53,455 nt of DNA from Streptomyces spirodelae (GCF_017676385.1 NZ_JAFFZN010000041.1:1-53455), one strand, 5' to 3'. Counted from the stretch's first letter, positions 24,351 through 32,288 are shown. Notes: generated from the sequence alone by a model not told the origin. Made by a program: numbers and translations.

Positions 24351-25625
24351 GTGCAGGACCAGCTACTAGCGGGCCGTTACCGGTTGGTGCGGGAGCTCGC
24401 CGAGGGCGGGATGGGGGAGGTGTGGGAGGCGCAGGACGAGACGCTGGGACGCCCAGTCGCCGTCAAGCTGATCTTCCAGCTCGCCGGCGGCGGAAGTCGC
24501 GGCAATCAGGAACGTGTCAGATTCCTGCGTGAGGCTCGGATCACTGCCCAGTTGCAGCATCCCAACATCGTGACCGTCCACGATCTCGGCGAGACCGGCG
24601 CGGGGAATGACCGTGTCCCGTTCCTGGTGATGGAGATGGTCCGCGGCGAGGGCCTGGATGCGGTGCTGAGCCGGGGGGCCGCCCCTCTACCGGACGTGGC
24701 CCGGTGGGGCGTGCAGATCTGTGAGGCGCTTGACGACGCGCACAGAGCCGGAATCATGCACCGGGACATCAAACCGTCCAACATCTTCGTCACACCGTCC
24801 GGCGTCGTGAAGGTCCTCGATTTCGGCATCGCCAAGGCAGCCGATCCCATCGCGACCCGGGTCACGCGGACGGGCTTCATCATGGGCAGTCCCGCGTACA
24901 TGGCCCCTGAACAGGCGCGCGGCTACCCGGAACCCAGCAGCGACCTGTACGCCCTGGGCTGCCTTCTCTTCGAGCTGATCACGGGCCGGCCGCCGTTTCA
25001 GGCCCCCGATGCCATGGGTTACATCACCGCGCACGCCACCCAGCAGCCGCCCACGCCCAGCTCGGTTTCCGAGGATGTCCCGCCCGACTGGGACGACCTC
25101 GTGCTGACCTTGCTCGACAAGGACCCCGCCCAGCGGTACTCAGATGCCGCCGCCCTCGGGCGGGCGCTGCGACGGCTCAGCAGTGGCCCGTTGGGTCCGT
25201 TCCATATCTGGACGTTCGCCGGCAGATGCCTGGACGTCTGGTATTCCAGCACCGAGGACGGTACGAGGATCGTCCAGCACAGTTGCCACGGTGGGCCGAA
25301 CCAGCAGTTCACCCTCCACCCGGTCGGTGACGGGCTGTACGAGATCAGGACGTTCGCCGGCAAGTGTCTGGACGTCTGGGGCGCCAGCGCCGAGGACTTC
25401 ACTCAGATCGTCCAGCACCGCCACCACGGTGGGCCGAACCAGCAGTTCACCCTCCACCCGGTCGGCCAGGGCCTGTTCGAGATCGGGACGTTCGCCGGCA
25501 AGCGGCTGGACGTCCATGAGTGCCGCACCGACGACCACACGCCGATCGTCCAGTACGCCGGCCACGGTGGGATCAACCAGCTATTCCGCTTCGTGCTGGT
25601 TGGCTCGGAGAACCTGCCTGAGTGA
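24351..25625 (+). CDS. Soluble Ser/Thr protein kinase with C-terminal ricin-type beta-trefoil
   Basis: The 424-residue protein begins with a Pkn-type kinase domain (1-280): glycine loop LAEGGMGEVWEA (16-27), lysine VAVK39, HRD 137-139 followed by IKPSN144, DFG 157-159, and SPAYMAPEQ in the activation segment. There is no transmembrane helix. After a short linker it continues into three 46-residue repeats (TFAGxCLDVW...QHxxHGGPNQQFTLHPVGxGL) of the ricin-B/QXW beta-trefoil type, usually a carbohydrate-binding fold of secreted enzymes. GTG at 24351 follows GGGGAGG. A kinase-lectin fusion without a membrane anchor suggests a cytosolic sugar or glycan-like sensor (inference). Confidence 0.88.
   Translation: MQDQLLAGRYRLVRELAEGGMGEVWEAQDETLGRPVAVKLIFQLAGGGSRGNQERVRFLREARITAQLQHPNIVTVHDLGETGAGNDRVPFLVMEMVRGEGLDAVLSRGAAPLPDVARWGVQICEALDDAHRAGIMHRDIKPSNIFVTPSGVVKVLDFGIAKAADPIATRVTRTGFIMGSPAYMAPEQARGYPEPSSDLYALGCLLFELITGRPPFQAPDAMGYITAHATQQPPTPSSVSEDVPPDWDDLVLTLLDKDPAQRYSDAAALGRALRRLSSGPLGPFHIWTFAGRCLDVWYSSTEDGTRIVQHSCHGGPNQQFTLHPVGDGLYEIRTFAGKCLDVWGASAEDFTQIVQHRHHGGPNQQFTLHPVGQGLFEIGTFAGKRLDVHECRTDDHTPIVQYAGHGGINQLFRFVLVGSENLPE
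25211..25620 (+). repeat. Three 138-bp repeats encoding the beta-trefoil
   Basis: GACGTTCGCC begins each unit at 25211, 25349 and 25487, exactly 138 bp apart. Long stretches such as GTGGGCCGAACCAGCAGTTC are identical between the first two units, far more than the fold requires. This points to recent internal duplication or gene conversion. Confidence 0.8.
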
Positions 25626-25826
25626 CAAGTTCCCTTCGCTGTAGACGTGTTCAAATAGCATCTCGCTTGGCTCGGGCATCGCCCGCACCCTCATCTGCTA
25701 CCGCAGACTCACCAAACGAGATGACTCCTTATTGCGGAGCGCCGTCCCGGCCATGAAGCGCTGCTTAAGAGTCGCCCTCACGGCAATTAAATGGCGCACC
25801 GGTCCGCCGCACCGCACACTCCGGCC

Positions 25827-26771
25827 ATGCCGATCACCACAGGGCCGTTGGGCCGTATCGCAGCAGCCATGGTCACCCCGTTCGACGCCGCCGGGGAGCT
25901 CGATGTCGAGGGCGCCCGGCGGCTGGCCGTGCACCTGGTGGACGAGGGCGGGTGTGACGCCCTCGTCCTCAGTGGGACGACGGGCGAGTCGCCGACCACC
26001 TCGGACGACGAGAAGAGAGCGCTGGTGCGTGCCGTGGTGGCGGAGGTGGGGGACCGGGCGCGCGTGGTGGCGGGTGTCGGCTCCAGCGACACCCGCCACA
26101 CCGTCGCGCTGGCCCGGGACGCCGAAGCGGCCGGCGCGGACGGGCTGCTGGTGGTGACGCCGTACTATTCGCGCCCCACCCAGGAGGCGGTGACTCATCA
26201 TCTGCGTACGGTGGCCGACGCGACCGGGCTCCCGGTGCTGGTCTACGACATCCCGGGCCGTACCGGAACCGCGCTGAGCACTGAGACGCTGTTGCGGCTG
26301 GCCGGGCACCCGCGGATCGCGGGCGTCAAGGACTGTGCGTACGACCTGCTCAAGTCCTCCCAGATGATGGCTCGGACGGGGCTGGCGTACTACGCGGGCT
26401 GTGACGAGTTCGCACTACCGCTGCGGGCGATCGGCGGGGCCGGGTGTATCAGCACTGTGGCCAATGTCGCGGCACGGCAGGTGTGCGGGGTACTCGACGC
26501 GTACGACGCGGGGGAGGGCGACCTGGCGGCGCGTCGCCATCTCGCGCTCGCCCCGCTGACCGAGGCCGTGATGACCGGCCAGCCCGGAACCGTCGCCGCG
26601 AAGGCCCTGCTCAACGCGCGCGGTCTGCCGGCGGGCCCGGTGCGCGGACCGCTCCTGGACGCGGACCCCGCGCTGACGGAGCGGCTGCTGAAGCTGCTGG
26701 CCGAGGTCGAGGTCGAGGTCGAGGTCGAGGTCGACGCCGAGGCCGGGGCCGAAGTTGGGGTGAGGGGTTAG
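25827..26771 (+). CDS. DapA-family aldolase/synthase
   Basis: This is a class I aldolase-type barrel of the dihydrodipicolinate synthase/N-acetylneuraminate lyase superfamily. It shows SGTTGESPT (about residues 45-53), the tyrosine in LPVLVYDIPGRTG (about 135) and the Schiff-base lysine in IAGVKDCAYD (about 163). These fit 4-hydroxy-tetrahydrodipicolinate synthase, which condenses pyruvate with aspartate semialdehyde, but paralogues with other substrates share them. The C-terminus ends in an EVEVEVEVEV run from a hexanucleotide repeat near 26704-26735. The ATG at 25827 matches the family start; ATG at 25791 is possible, and neither has a clear ribosome site. It overlaps the next gene by one base. 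Confidence 0.82.
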   Translation: MPITTGPLGRIAAAMVTPFDAAGELDVEGARRLAVHLVDEGGCDALVLSGTTGESPTTSDDEKRALVRAVVAEVGDRARVVAGVGSSDTRHTVALARDAEAAGADGLLVVTPYYSRPTQEAVTHHLRTVADATGLPVLVYDIPGRTGTALSTETLLRLAGHPRIAGVKDCAYDLLKSSQMMARTGLAYYAGCDEFALPLRAIGGAGCISTVANVAARQVCGVLDAYDAGEGDLAARRHLALAPLTEAVMTGQPGTVAAKALLNARGLPAGPVRGPLLDADPALTERLLKLLAEVEVEVEVEVDAEAGAEVGVRG

Positions 26772-27565
26772 TGTCGATGCCCGTGATACCTCCTGTTGCT
26801 GAAGTGGCCGAGGCGCAACGGGTCCTCCGGGGCGTACTCGCCGAGGTGGACGACGAGCAGGTGCGGGCGCCGTCCCTGCTGCCCGGCTGGTCCCGGGGGC
26901 ATGTTCTGGCCCATCTGACCGACAACGCCCGGATGTTCGCTCGTCTCGCCGAGCACGCGCTGTGCGGGGAGCGGGTGCCCACCTACGACGGCGGTCAGGC
27001 GGAGCGCGACGCGATCATCGAGGACACGGCAGGACGGACGGCTGCCGAACACCGGGCCGCGCTGGCGGAGCACACCGAGGCGCTGATGTCCGTATGGTCC
27101 GGGGCCACGGCCGAGGACTGGCAACGGCCCGTCTCCTTCCGGAACGCGGACATCGCCGCGACCGTCTTCGCCCGCTGGCGCGAGGTGTGGATTCACCTGG
27201 TCGATCTGGACCTGGGGGTACGCCCTGCTGCCTGGCCCGAGGGGCTGGCCGGCCATGCCCTGGACTTCCTGCTGAGCAGGCTCCCGGACGGCACCTGCCT
27301 GGTCGCCACCGACCTCGACCGGCGCTGGCCGACCGGAACGGCGGCCTCAGCGCCGGTCCGCGAGGTGCGCGGAGAGGTACGGGACCTGGCGGCATGGCTG
27401 GCCGGCCGCACCCCTGGCACCCCGCCCACCCCGTCGGACGGCCTGCCCGAGCTGGGCCCATGGCCGCCACATCCGCCACACCCACCACAACCCACACGTC
27501 CATCACAGCCCACAGGCCCACCGCACCCACCGCATCCGTCCCGGCGACCGGGCTCGGGCGGGTAG
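26771..27565 (+). CDS. Mycothiol-dependent maleylpyruvate isomerase family protein
   Basis: The 264-residue protein starts with the DinB/MDMPI four-helix domain: VLRGVLAEVDDEQVRAPSLLPGWSRGHVLAHLTDNARMF, including the metal-ligand His of the GHVLAH block, and a further His in the VWIHLVDLDLG region. It lacks other recognisable domains. The last 45 residues are a Pro/His-rich tail (PPHPPHPPQPTRPSQP). Members include mycothiol S-transferases and maleylpyruvate isomerase; the exact reaction is unknown. GTG at 26771 shares a base with the dapA-like stop and follows GAGGGG, so the two are coupled. Confidence 0.8.
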   Translation: MSMPVIPPVAEVAEAQRVLRGVLAEVDDEQVRAPSLLPGWSRGHVLAHLTDNARMFARLAEHALCGERVPTYDGGQAERDAIIEDTAGRTAAEHRAALAEHTEALMSVWSGATAEDWQRPVSFRNADIAATVFARWREVWIHLVDLDLGVRPAAWPEGLAGHALDFLLSRLPDGTCLVATDLDRRWPTGTAASAPVREVRGEVRDLAAWLAGRTPGTPPTPSDGLPELGPWPPHPPHPPQPTRPSQPTGPPHPPHPSRRPGSGG

Positions 27566-27580
27566 CTCTGCCGAGAGCGT

Positions 27581-28420
27581 TCAGGTCAGTTCCCGCTCCA
27601 CGAAAGCGCGGAAGCCGCGCGGCGGGCGGCCGGTGACCTGCTGAACGGTGCCGGTGGTGCGGTCCTCGGCGCCACCGGCGATGTCCCGGTCGAGCCCGGC
27701 CAGCAGCGCGGCGAACTCGGCGGGCATGGCGGTGGCCAGCCGGTCGCGCAGCTGCTCGTAGGTCAGCCGCCGATGGGTCACCGCGCGGCCCGTCACCTGG
27801 CTGAGGACGGCCGCGACGTCGTCGTAGCTCAGTGCCTGGGGGCCGGTGAGGACGAGGTCCGTGTTCGGGGCCCGGGTGCCGGTCAGTGCGTGCGCGGCCA
27901 CGGCGGCGATGTCGTCGGCGTCCACGAAGGCGACTCGGCCCTCGTCCGTCGCGGTCGGAATGGTCCCGTTCTCCCGGATGCTCCGGGCGTGCGGGTGCTC
28001 GCCGGTGAAGTTCTGCATGAACCAGGAGGGACGCAGCACGGCCCACTCCTCGAACAGGCCGGGCAGCGCCTGGTGCACACGCCCCGTGGCCGGGCCGCCT
28101 GCCGAGACGGCCGAAGAGCTGAGCAGTACCGCGCGGCGCACTCCCGCACCACCGGCCTCTTCGAGGAAGGGCAGCATGACGTCGGCCGGGTCCGGGTGGC
28201 CGATCGGCGGGACCAGATAGACGCGGTCCGTATCGCGCAGCGCCTCGCCATGGCTTGTGGAGTCGTGCCAGTCGAAGCGGACGGGCTCGGTCTCCGGGAC
28301 GGGGGCGCAGTTCCGGGAGGCGGCTTTGACGCGGTGACCGCCGGCGGCGAGCCGGGCGGCGACGCGGCTGCCGGTGGTGCCGGTCGCCCCGACGACAAGG
28401 GTGGTGCCGGTCGTGGTCAT
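27581..28420 (-). CDS. NmrA-like NAD(P)-binding oxidoreductase
   Basis: The 279-residue atypical SDR has the dinucleotide motif LVVGATGTTGSRVAARLAAGGH at its N-terminus, AVLLSSSAV, PSWFMQNF (an NmrA-type landmark near residues 130-137) and a variable C-terminal substrate lobe. Related proteins are quinone/NADPH-linked reductases or redox sensors. It is divergent from a TetR regulator, and two palindromic operators lie between them, so it is very probably the regulator's target. Confidence 0.87.
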   Translation of the reverse strand: MTTTGTTLVVGATGTTGSRVAARLAAGGHRVKAASRNCAPVPETEPVRFDWHDSTSHGEALRDTDRVYLVPPIGHPDPADVMLPFLEEAGGAGVRRAVLLSSSAVSAGGPATGRVHQALPGLFEEWAVLRPSWFMQNFTGEHPHARSIRENGTIPTATDEGRVAFVDADDIAAVAAHALTGTRAPNTDLVLTGPQALSYDDVAAVLSQVTGRAVTHRRLTYEQLRDRLATAMPAEFAALLAGLDRDIAGGAEDRTTGTVQQVTGRPPRGFRAFVERELT

Positions 28421-28472
28421 CGGCTGCTCCGGGTCATGGGCGTGGGCATGGGTACTCCTGTCCCGTACGATG

Positions 28473-28487
28473 CGGACCCTGGGTCCG
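28473..28487. promoter_or_regulatory. TetR operator, NmrA-proximal copy
   Basis: CGGACCC-T-GGGTCCG is a perfect 7-1-7 palindrome. It belongs to a longer direct repeat shared with the second site 33 bp away (three helical turns between centres 28480 and 28513). Confidence 0.75.
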
Positions 28488-28504
28488 TTTCATGGCGGGA
28501 CGAT

Positions 28505-28521
28505 ACGGACCCCGGGTCCGT
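28505..28521. promoter_or_regulatory. TetR operator, TetR-proximal copy
   Basis: ACGGACCC-C-GGGTCCGT is a perfect 8-1-8 palindrome, 32 nt before the TetR start. The flanks (ACGAT before, TTC after) match those of the first site. TetR dimers typically bind such sites. Confidence 0.75.
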
Positions 28522-28553
28522 TTCGCAATCAGGAGTGGCACGGGAGTGACCGC

Positions 28554-29141
28554 ATGCCCGAGCGCAGACCGCGCAAGGACGCAGCCCGCAACAGGGCGGC
28601 CGTCCTCGCGGCAGCCGACGAGCTCTTCGCCCGCTGCGAGAGCCCGGAGGACATCACCATGGCCGATGTCGCGGCGGCGGCAGGCGTAGGCAAAGCGACG
28701 CTGTTCCGTGCCTTCGGTGACCGCACCGGGCTGATCCACGCGCTCTACGAAGCGCGCCTGGCACCGCTCAGGGCCGCCACCGAGCAGGGCGAACCGCCGC
28801 TGAGTCCGGCTGGCCCGCCGCTGGAACGCGTACCGGCGCTGCTGGACGCCGTACTCTGCTTCAAGTTCGACAACCGCCACCTCGCCCTGGCCCTGGAGGG
28901 GACCGGCAGCGGCAGCCCTTACCAGGGGGCGCACTACGAGAGCTTCCACCGCACCCTCACGGGTCTGTTGGGGCAGATCCCCGGATTCGGCGGCGCTGAC
29001 ACCGACTTCATCGCGCACGCACTGCTCGCGGCCACCCGCGCCGATCTCGTGGAACACCTCGTACGCCACGAGGGGGCGGACCGAGAGCAGGCGAGGGCCC
29101 GGCTGGCGGACTTCGTTGCCAGGGTGCTGGGCCAGGGCTGA
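28554..29141 (+). CDS. TetR-family transcriptional repressor
   Basis: The 195-residue protein has an N-terminal TetR helix-turn-helix (RNRAAVLAAADELFARCESPEDITMADVAAAAGVGKATLFRAFGDRTGLIHALYEARL, about residues 12-66) and an alpha-helical ligand domain. ATG at 28554 follows GGGAG at a 7-nt distance. The two palindromes in the divergent intergenic region and the neighbouring NmrA-like gene make an autoregulated redox- or ligand-sensing pair likely. Confidence 0.9.
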   Translation: MPERRPRKDAARNRAAVLAAADELFARCESPEDITMADVAAAAGVGKATLFRAFGDRTGLIHALYEARLAPLRAATEQGEPPLSPAGPPLERVPALLDAVLCFKFDNRHLALALEGTGSGSPYQGAHYESFHRTLTGLLGQIPGFGGADTDFIAHALLAATRADLVEHLVRHEGADREQARARLADFVARVLGQG

Positions 29142-29259
29142 GCGGCCGGCGGCCGTCCTGCCGAGGCTGGCGAGGACGTCCCACCGGGTGTCAGAGGCGC
29201 CCTGCCGGGTGTCGGAGTCGCCCCGCCGGATTCCGGAGGAGCGCCCTGCCGGGGATGTC

Positions 29260-29895
29260 TCAGGGGCGGAGCAGGCCGCGGGCGACGGCGGCCTGTTTGA
29301 CCTCCTCGTACAGCGCCGTAAGCGTCGGGCTGGCGCTCACCCTGGGGAGCTGGAGGCGGTCGAGTGCCGCGGTGTCGGCGTCCACGTCTGACCAGCCCTG
29401 GCCGGTGAGCAGTCGCATCAGCGCCGGGTTGAGGCGGTCCACGCCGCGTACCAGCCGGGCCTCGGGGGTGGCGCCCTCCTCGTACTCCCGCCACAGCGCG
29501 AGGAGTTCGGGGCCGAGCGGTTCGGGCAGCGCTCCGAACCGCTCGCGTGCCACTGCGTCCTCCGCGCGGGCCTTCGCGCGAGCCGCAGCGCGGGTCTTCG
29601 CGCGGGTCTTCGCGGTGGCGGCGTCGGCGCCGGCCGTCTGCCAGGCCGACGGGTCGCCCGCGTCGATCTCCACCACGTCGTGCATCAGGCACAGCTTCAG
29701 CATCCGGCCCAGATCGAGCCGCAGCCCGCTCTCCCGTTCGAACTCCGCGTGCAGCACCCAGCACACCATCGCCAGGTGCCAGGAGTGCTCGGCCACCGAT
29801 TCGGGCCGGGTGGGGGTGGCGTGGTTGTGCCGTTCCACCTCGCGGAGACGGGCGGTGTAGGAGATGAAGTCGAACAGGGCGCGAGTGTCCGGCAT
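29260..29895 (-). CDS. HD-domain hydrolase, YfbR-like
   Basis: The 211-residue protein has HD metal-binding motifs: the histidine in RHNHATPTRPESVAEHSWHLAMVCW (about 22-46) and the HD pair in LCLMHDVVEIDAGD (about 68-81), with a later aspartate in VRGVDRLNPAL. This resembles YfbR/HDDC2-type 5'-deoxynucleotidases. Between the HD pair and the C-terminal half sits a low-complexity insertion of Lys/Arg/Ala repeats (AKTRAKTRAAARAKARAE). ATG at 29895. The gene is divergent from the attenuator-controlled exporter. Confidence 0.82.
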   Translation of the reverse strand: MPDTRALFDFISYTARLREVERHNHATPTRPESVAEHSWHLAMVCWVLHAEFERESGLRLDLGRMLKLCLMHDVVEIDAGDPSAWQTAGADAATAKTRAKTRAAARAKARAEDAVARERFGALPEPLGPELLALWREYEEGATPEARLVRGVDRLNPALMRLLTGQGWSDVDADTAALDRLQLPRVSASPTLTALYEEVKQAAVARGLLRP

Positions 29896-29948
29896 GGCTG
29901 CTCTCGTCTCTCGTCTCTCGTCTCGAGTCCTTGTCGGGCCGTAATTGC

Positions 29949-29978
29949 TTGGACCCCGGCGGCGGGGCCCGTTACAGT
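29949..29978 (+). promoter_or_regulatory. Promoter of the exporter leader region
   Basis: TTGGAC (29949-29954) and TACAGT (29973-29978) are separated by 18 nt. The predicted transcription start, 6-8 nt further, falls on or next to the A of the leader ATG at 29985, which would make the leader peptide mRNA leaderless. Confidence 0.6.
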
Positions 29979-29984
29979 GCCCGC

Positions 29985-30014
29985 ATGTCCAGCCCCGAGG
30001 CATCCAGACTCTAG
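29985..30014 (+). CDS. Nine-residue leader peptide (candidate attenuator ORF)
   Basis: ATG to TAG encodes MSSPEASRL. It starts where transcription is predicted to begin, 281 nt before the exporter gene, and its stop codon overlaps the first bases of a terminator-like stem. Drug-stalled ribosomes on such leaders are known to control resistance genes by transcription attenuation or translational switching. Chloramphenicol-type inhibitors stall preferentially at Ala/Ser/Thr-containing contexts, present here. That the peptide is translated is inference from its placement. Confidence 0.6.
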   Translation: MSSPEASRL

Positions 30015-30034
30015 CCACCGGCTGCCCGGTGGCT
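30013..30034 (+). terminator. Attenuator hairpin overlapping the leader stop
   Basis: AGCCACCGG (30013-30021), loop CTGC, CCGGTGGCT (30026-30034): a perfect 9-bp stem followed by GTTTCG. It lies inside the 5' region of the exporter transcript, so full-length mRNA requires read-through. A ribosome stalled on the leader would cover the left arm and prevent stem formation. Confidence 0.65.
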
Positions 30035-30265
30035 GTTTCGCGCTCACTGCCCCTTCCGGGGACTCCTTCCCGTCTGCGCCGATCGCCATCGGAGCGCCGT
30101 GCCACGGGCCGTTCGCGGTAGTGCTGCCGCGTGCCCGGCTGGACGGATTCTCCGCCTGACACCTGCCCCCGCATCCCCCCGTGGGGCCTCTCGGGCCTGC
30201 CCTGTCGCCGGGCGCTGCTCGCGCGCCTGCCGCTGTCCTTTCCGAGTAGGATTGCGGAGTTTTTC

Positions 30266-31588
30266 ATGCCATTTGTGCTGTACGTCCTCGCGCTGGCGGT
30301 GTTCGCGCAGGGGACGTCGGAGTTCATGCTGTCCGGGCTCGTTCCGGACCTCGCCGCGGAGCTGGCGGTGTCCGTCTCGGCAGCCGGGTCGCTGACCTCG
30401 GCGTTCGCCGTAGGGATGATCGTGGGAGCGCCGCTGATGGCGGTGCTGAGCAGGCGCTGGAACAGACGGCGGGCGCTGCTGGGGTTCCTGTGCGCGTTTG
30501 TGCTGGTGCACGCGGTGGGCGCGGTGACCACGAGTTTCACGGTGCTGCTCGCCACGCGCGTGGCGGGCGCGCTGGCCAACGCCGGGTTCCTCGCCGTCGC
30601 GCTGACCGCAGCCGCCGGAATGGTGCCGCCCGACGCCAAGGGGCGGGCCACCTCCGTGCTGTTGGGCGGGGTCACCCTCGCCTGTGTGGCCGGGGTTCCC
30701 GCCGGGGCCCTGCTGGGACAGGCGTGGGGCTGGCGCTCGGCGTTCTGGGCGGTGGCGCTGGTGTCGCTGCCGGCCCTCTTCGCCCTCCTCCGGTCGCTGC
30801 CCGGCCCGCAGGACGCTCGGGCGCAGGCGCAGGCGCAGGCGCAGGCGCAGGAACAGGAACAGGAACAGCGACAGCACACGCGGGAGCAGGCGCAGGCGCG
30901 GCACACCGGGCCGGAACCGGGCAGCGTCCGCGGCGAGTTGCGGGCGCTGCGCGCCCCCCGGCTGCTGGTGACGCTCCTGCTGGGCGCCCTGGTCAACGGC
31001 GCCACCTTCTGCACGTTCACCTACCTCGCCCCGCTGATCACGGACGTCGCGGGCTTCCCCGACGGCTGGGTGCCGGTGCTGCTGGCGCTGTTCGGCCTCG
31101 GCTCCTTCCTCGGCGTGACGGCGGCGGGCCGGGTGGCGGACACCCACCCGCTGCGGCTGCTGGCCGCGGGCGGCAGCGCGCTGCTCGGCGGCTGGGTGCT
31201 CTTCGCGCTGACGGCGGGCCACCAGATCGCGGCCATCCTGTTGGTCCTCGTGCAGGGCACCCTGTCCTTCGCCGTCGGGTCGACACTGATCTCCCAGGCC
31301 CTGTACGCGGCGACCAGCGCGCCGACCCTGTCCGGCGGATACGCGACGGCCGCACTCAACGTCGGTGCCGCGCTGGGGCCGTGGGCCGGGGGCGTCGCCC
31401 TCAGTGCGGGGCTCGGCTACCGTGCCCCGCTGTGGGTGAGCGCGCTGCTGGTGGCACTCGCCCTGACGGTGGGCGGCGCCGCGTGGGCCGTCGCCACCCG
31501 GCGCACACCTGTCGGCGCACCCGCCGCCTCCGCGGCTACGGCTGGAACACCTCCCGCCACCGGTGCGCCACCTTCGCGTCCCCGGTGA
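30266..31588 (+). CDS. MFS drug exporter, chloramphenicol-efflux (Cml/Cmx) type
   Basis: The 440-residue major-facilitator protein has 12 predicted helices. Its N-terminus, MPFVLYVLALAVFAQGTSEFMLSGLVPDLA, is the hallmark of the actinomycete Cml/CmlR chloramphenicol exporters and of the related arabinose-efflux-like drug:H+ antiporters. The motif GAPLMAVLSRRWNRRRALL corresponds to the MFS loop 2-3 signature. Between helices 6 and 7 lies a Gln-rich run (AQAQAQAQAQEQEQEQRQ) from a hexanucleotide repeat. ATG at 30266 fits family length. The promoter, leader peptide and hairpin upstream indicate antibiotic-inducible expression. The 3' end overlaps the convergent gene by 53 nt. Confidence 0.88.
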   Translation: MPFVLYVLALAVFAQGTSEFMLSGLVPDLAAELAVSVSAAGSLTSAFAVGMIVGAPLMAVLSRRWNRRRALLGFLCAFVLVHAVGAVTTSFTVLLATRVAGALANAGFLAVALTAAAGMVPPDAKGRATSVLLGGVTLACVAGVPAGALLGQAWGWRSAFWAVALVSLPALFALLRSLPGPQDARAQAQAQAQAQEQEQEQRQHTREQAQARHTGPEPGSVRGELRALRAPRLLVTLLLGALVNGATFCTFTYLAPLITDVAGFPDGWVPVLLALFGLGSFLGVTAAGRVADTHPLRLLAAGGSALLGGWVLFALTAGHQIAAILLVLVQGTLSFAVGSTLISQALYAATSAPTLSGGYATAALNVGAALGPWAGGVALSAGLGYRAPLWVSALLVALALTVGGAAWAVATRRTPVGAPAASAATAGTPPATGAPPSRPR

Positions 31589-32288
31589 GCTTCAGTTCCG
31601 TCAGCGGCATCCGGTTCCACAGCACGAGGTAGAGGTCGCCGGCCGCTCCCTCGTACTCGCAGTCAGGGGCGGTCGGCGGCTGGGCGGCGCGCTCGGCCCG
31701 TGCCGGCTCCCCGAGGAAGACGCTCCAGGCCGCGCCGGGCACGTCCGTGGCCCGGATGTGCACCGTGCGCGGCTCGGCGGCGAAGCCCTCCGGGGTGCCT
31801 CTGCGCGGATAGAAGCCGCACAGCACTTCGTCGACTCCATCGGCGGCGAACTCGGGGTTCAACGGGGAGACCTGCGCGCCCAGCGCCATCTCGGCGTCCA
31901 CCCGGTGCACAGCCGTCTCGTGCGCCTGCCGCCGTGCCCAGAAGGCGAGCGGGGAGGGCGCGGGTATGAACGTCCAGGCCGACAGGTCCTCCGGCGCCGA
32001 CTCCAGCGCCTCGACCAGCAGCCCGTGTCCCTCCCGCAGCCAGGGCCCGAGCTCCTTGTCGGGCAGCTGTGCCACCCCGGGGCGCTCAGGGGGCCTCACC
32101 GGCTCCTCGCGGGCCTCCCGCACGAACTCGGCCGCCCAGCGGTGCACCGTACCGAGGTGGGTGGCCAGGTCGCGTACGGTCCAGTCGGGGCAGGAGGGCA
32201 CGGGGGCTGCGGCATCAGCCCGTTCGACGGCGTCCGCGAAGAGGCCGCCTTCACGGCGCAGGGTGTCGATGAACTCGGAGATCTCCAT
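31536..32288 (-). CDS. Maleylpyruvate isomerase family (DinB/MDMPI) protein
   Basis: The 250-residue protein begins MEISEFIDTLRREGGLFADAVERADAAAPVPSCPDWTVRDLATHLGTVHRWAAEFV, the typical MDMPI N-terminal helical bundle with a His ligand in ATHLGTVHRW. A second His is in RRQAHETAVHRVDAEMALG, and the C-terminal MDMPI-C-like domain contains VHIRATD and VLWNRMPLTELKLTGD. The function is probably a thiol-dependent transferase or isomerase; the substrate is unknown. ATG at 32288 fits the family start. An upstream ATG near 32366 has a better ribosome site and would add 26 residues. It is convergent with and overlaps the exporter gene. Confidence 0.83.
   Translation of the reverse strand: MEISEFIDTLRREGGLFADAVERADAAAPVPSCPDWTVRDLATHLGTVHRWAAEFVREAREEPVRPPERPGVAQLPDKELGPWLREGHGLLVEALESAPEDLSAWTFIPAPSPLAFWARRQAHETAVHRVDAEMALGAQVSPLNPEFAADGVDEVLCGFYPRRGTPEGFAAEPRTVHIRATDVPGAAWSVFLGEPARAERAAQPPTAPDCEYEGAAGDLYLVLWNRMPLTELKLTGDAKVAHRWREVFQP

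Noticed and set aside
25827..26771. Calling this gene the housekeeping dapA of lysine synthesis
   Set aside because: It has the catalytic residues, but it is not near dapB or other lysine genes and is coupled to a mycothiol-isomerase-like gene, so a distinct substrate is possible; only the family is claimed.
30131..30265. Upstream extension of the drug exporter
   Set aside because: It would add 45 Pro/Arg-rich residues before the well-conserved family N-terminus MPFVLYV and overlies the attenuator region.
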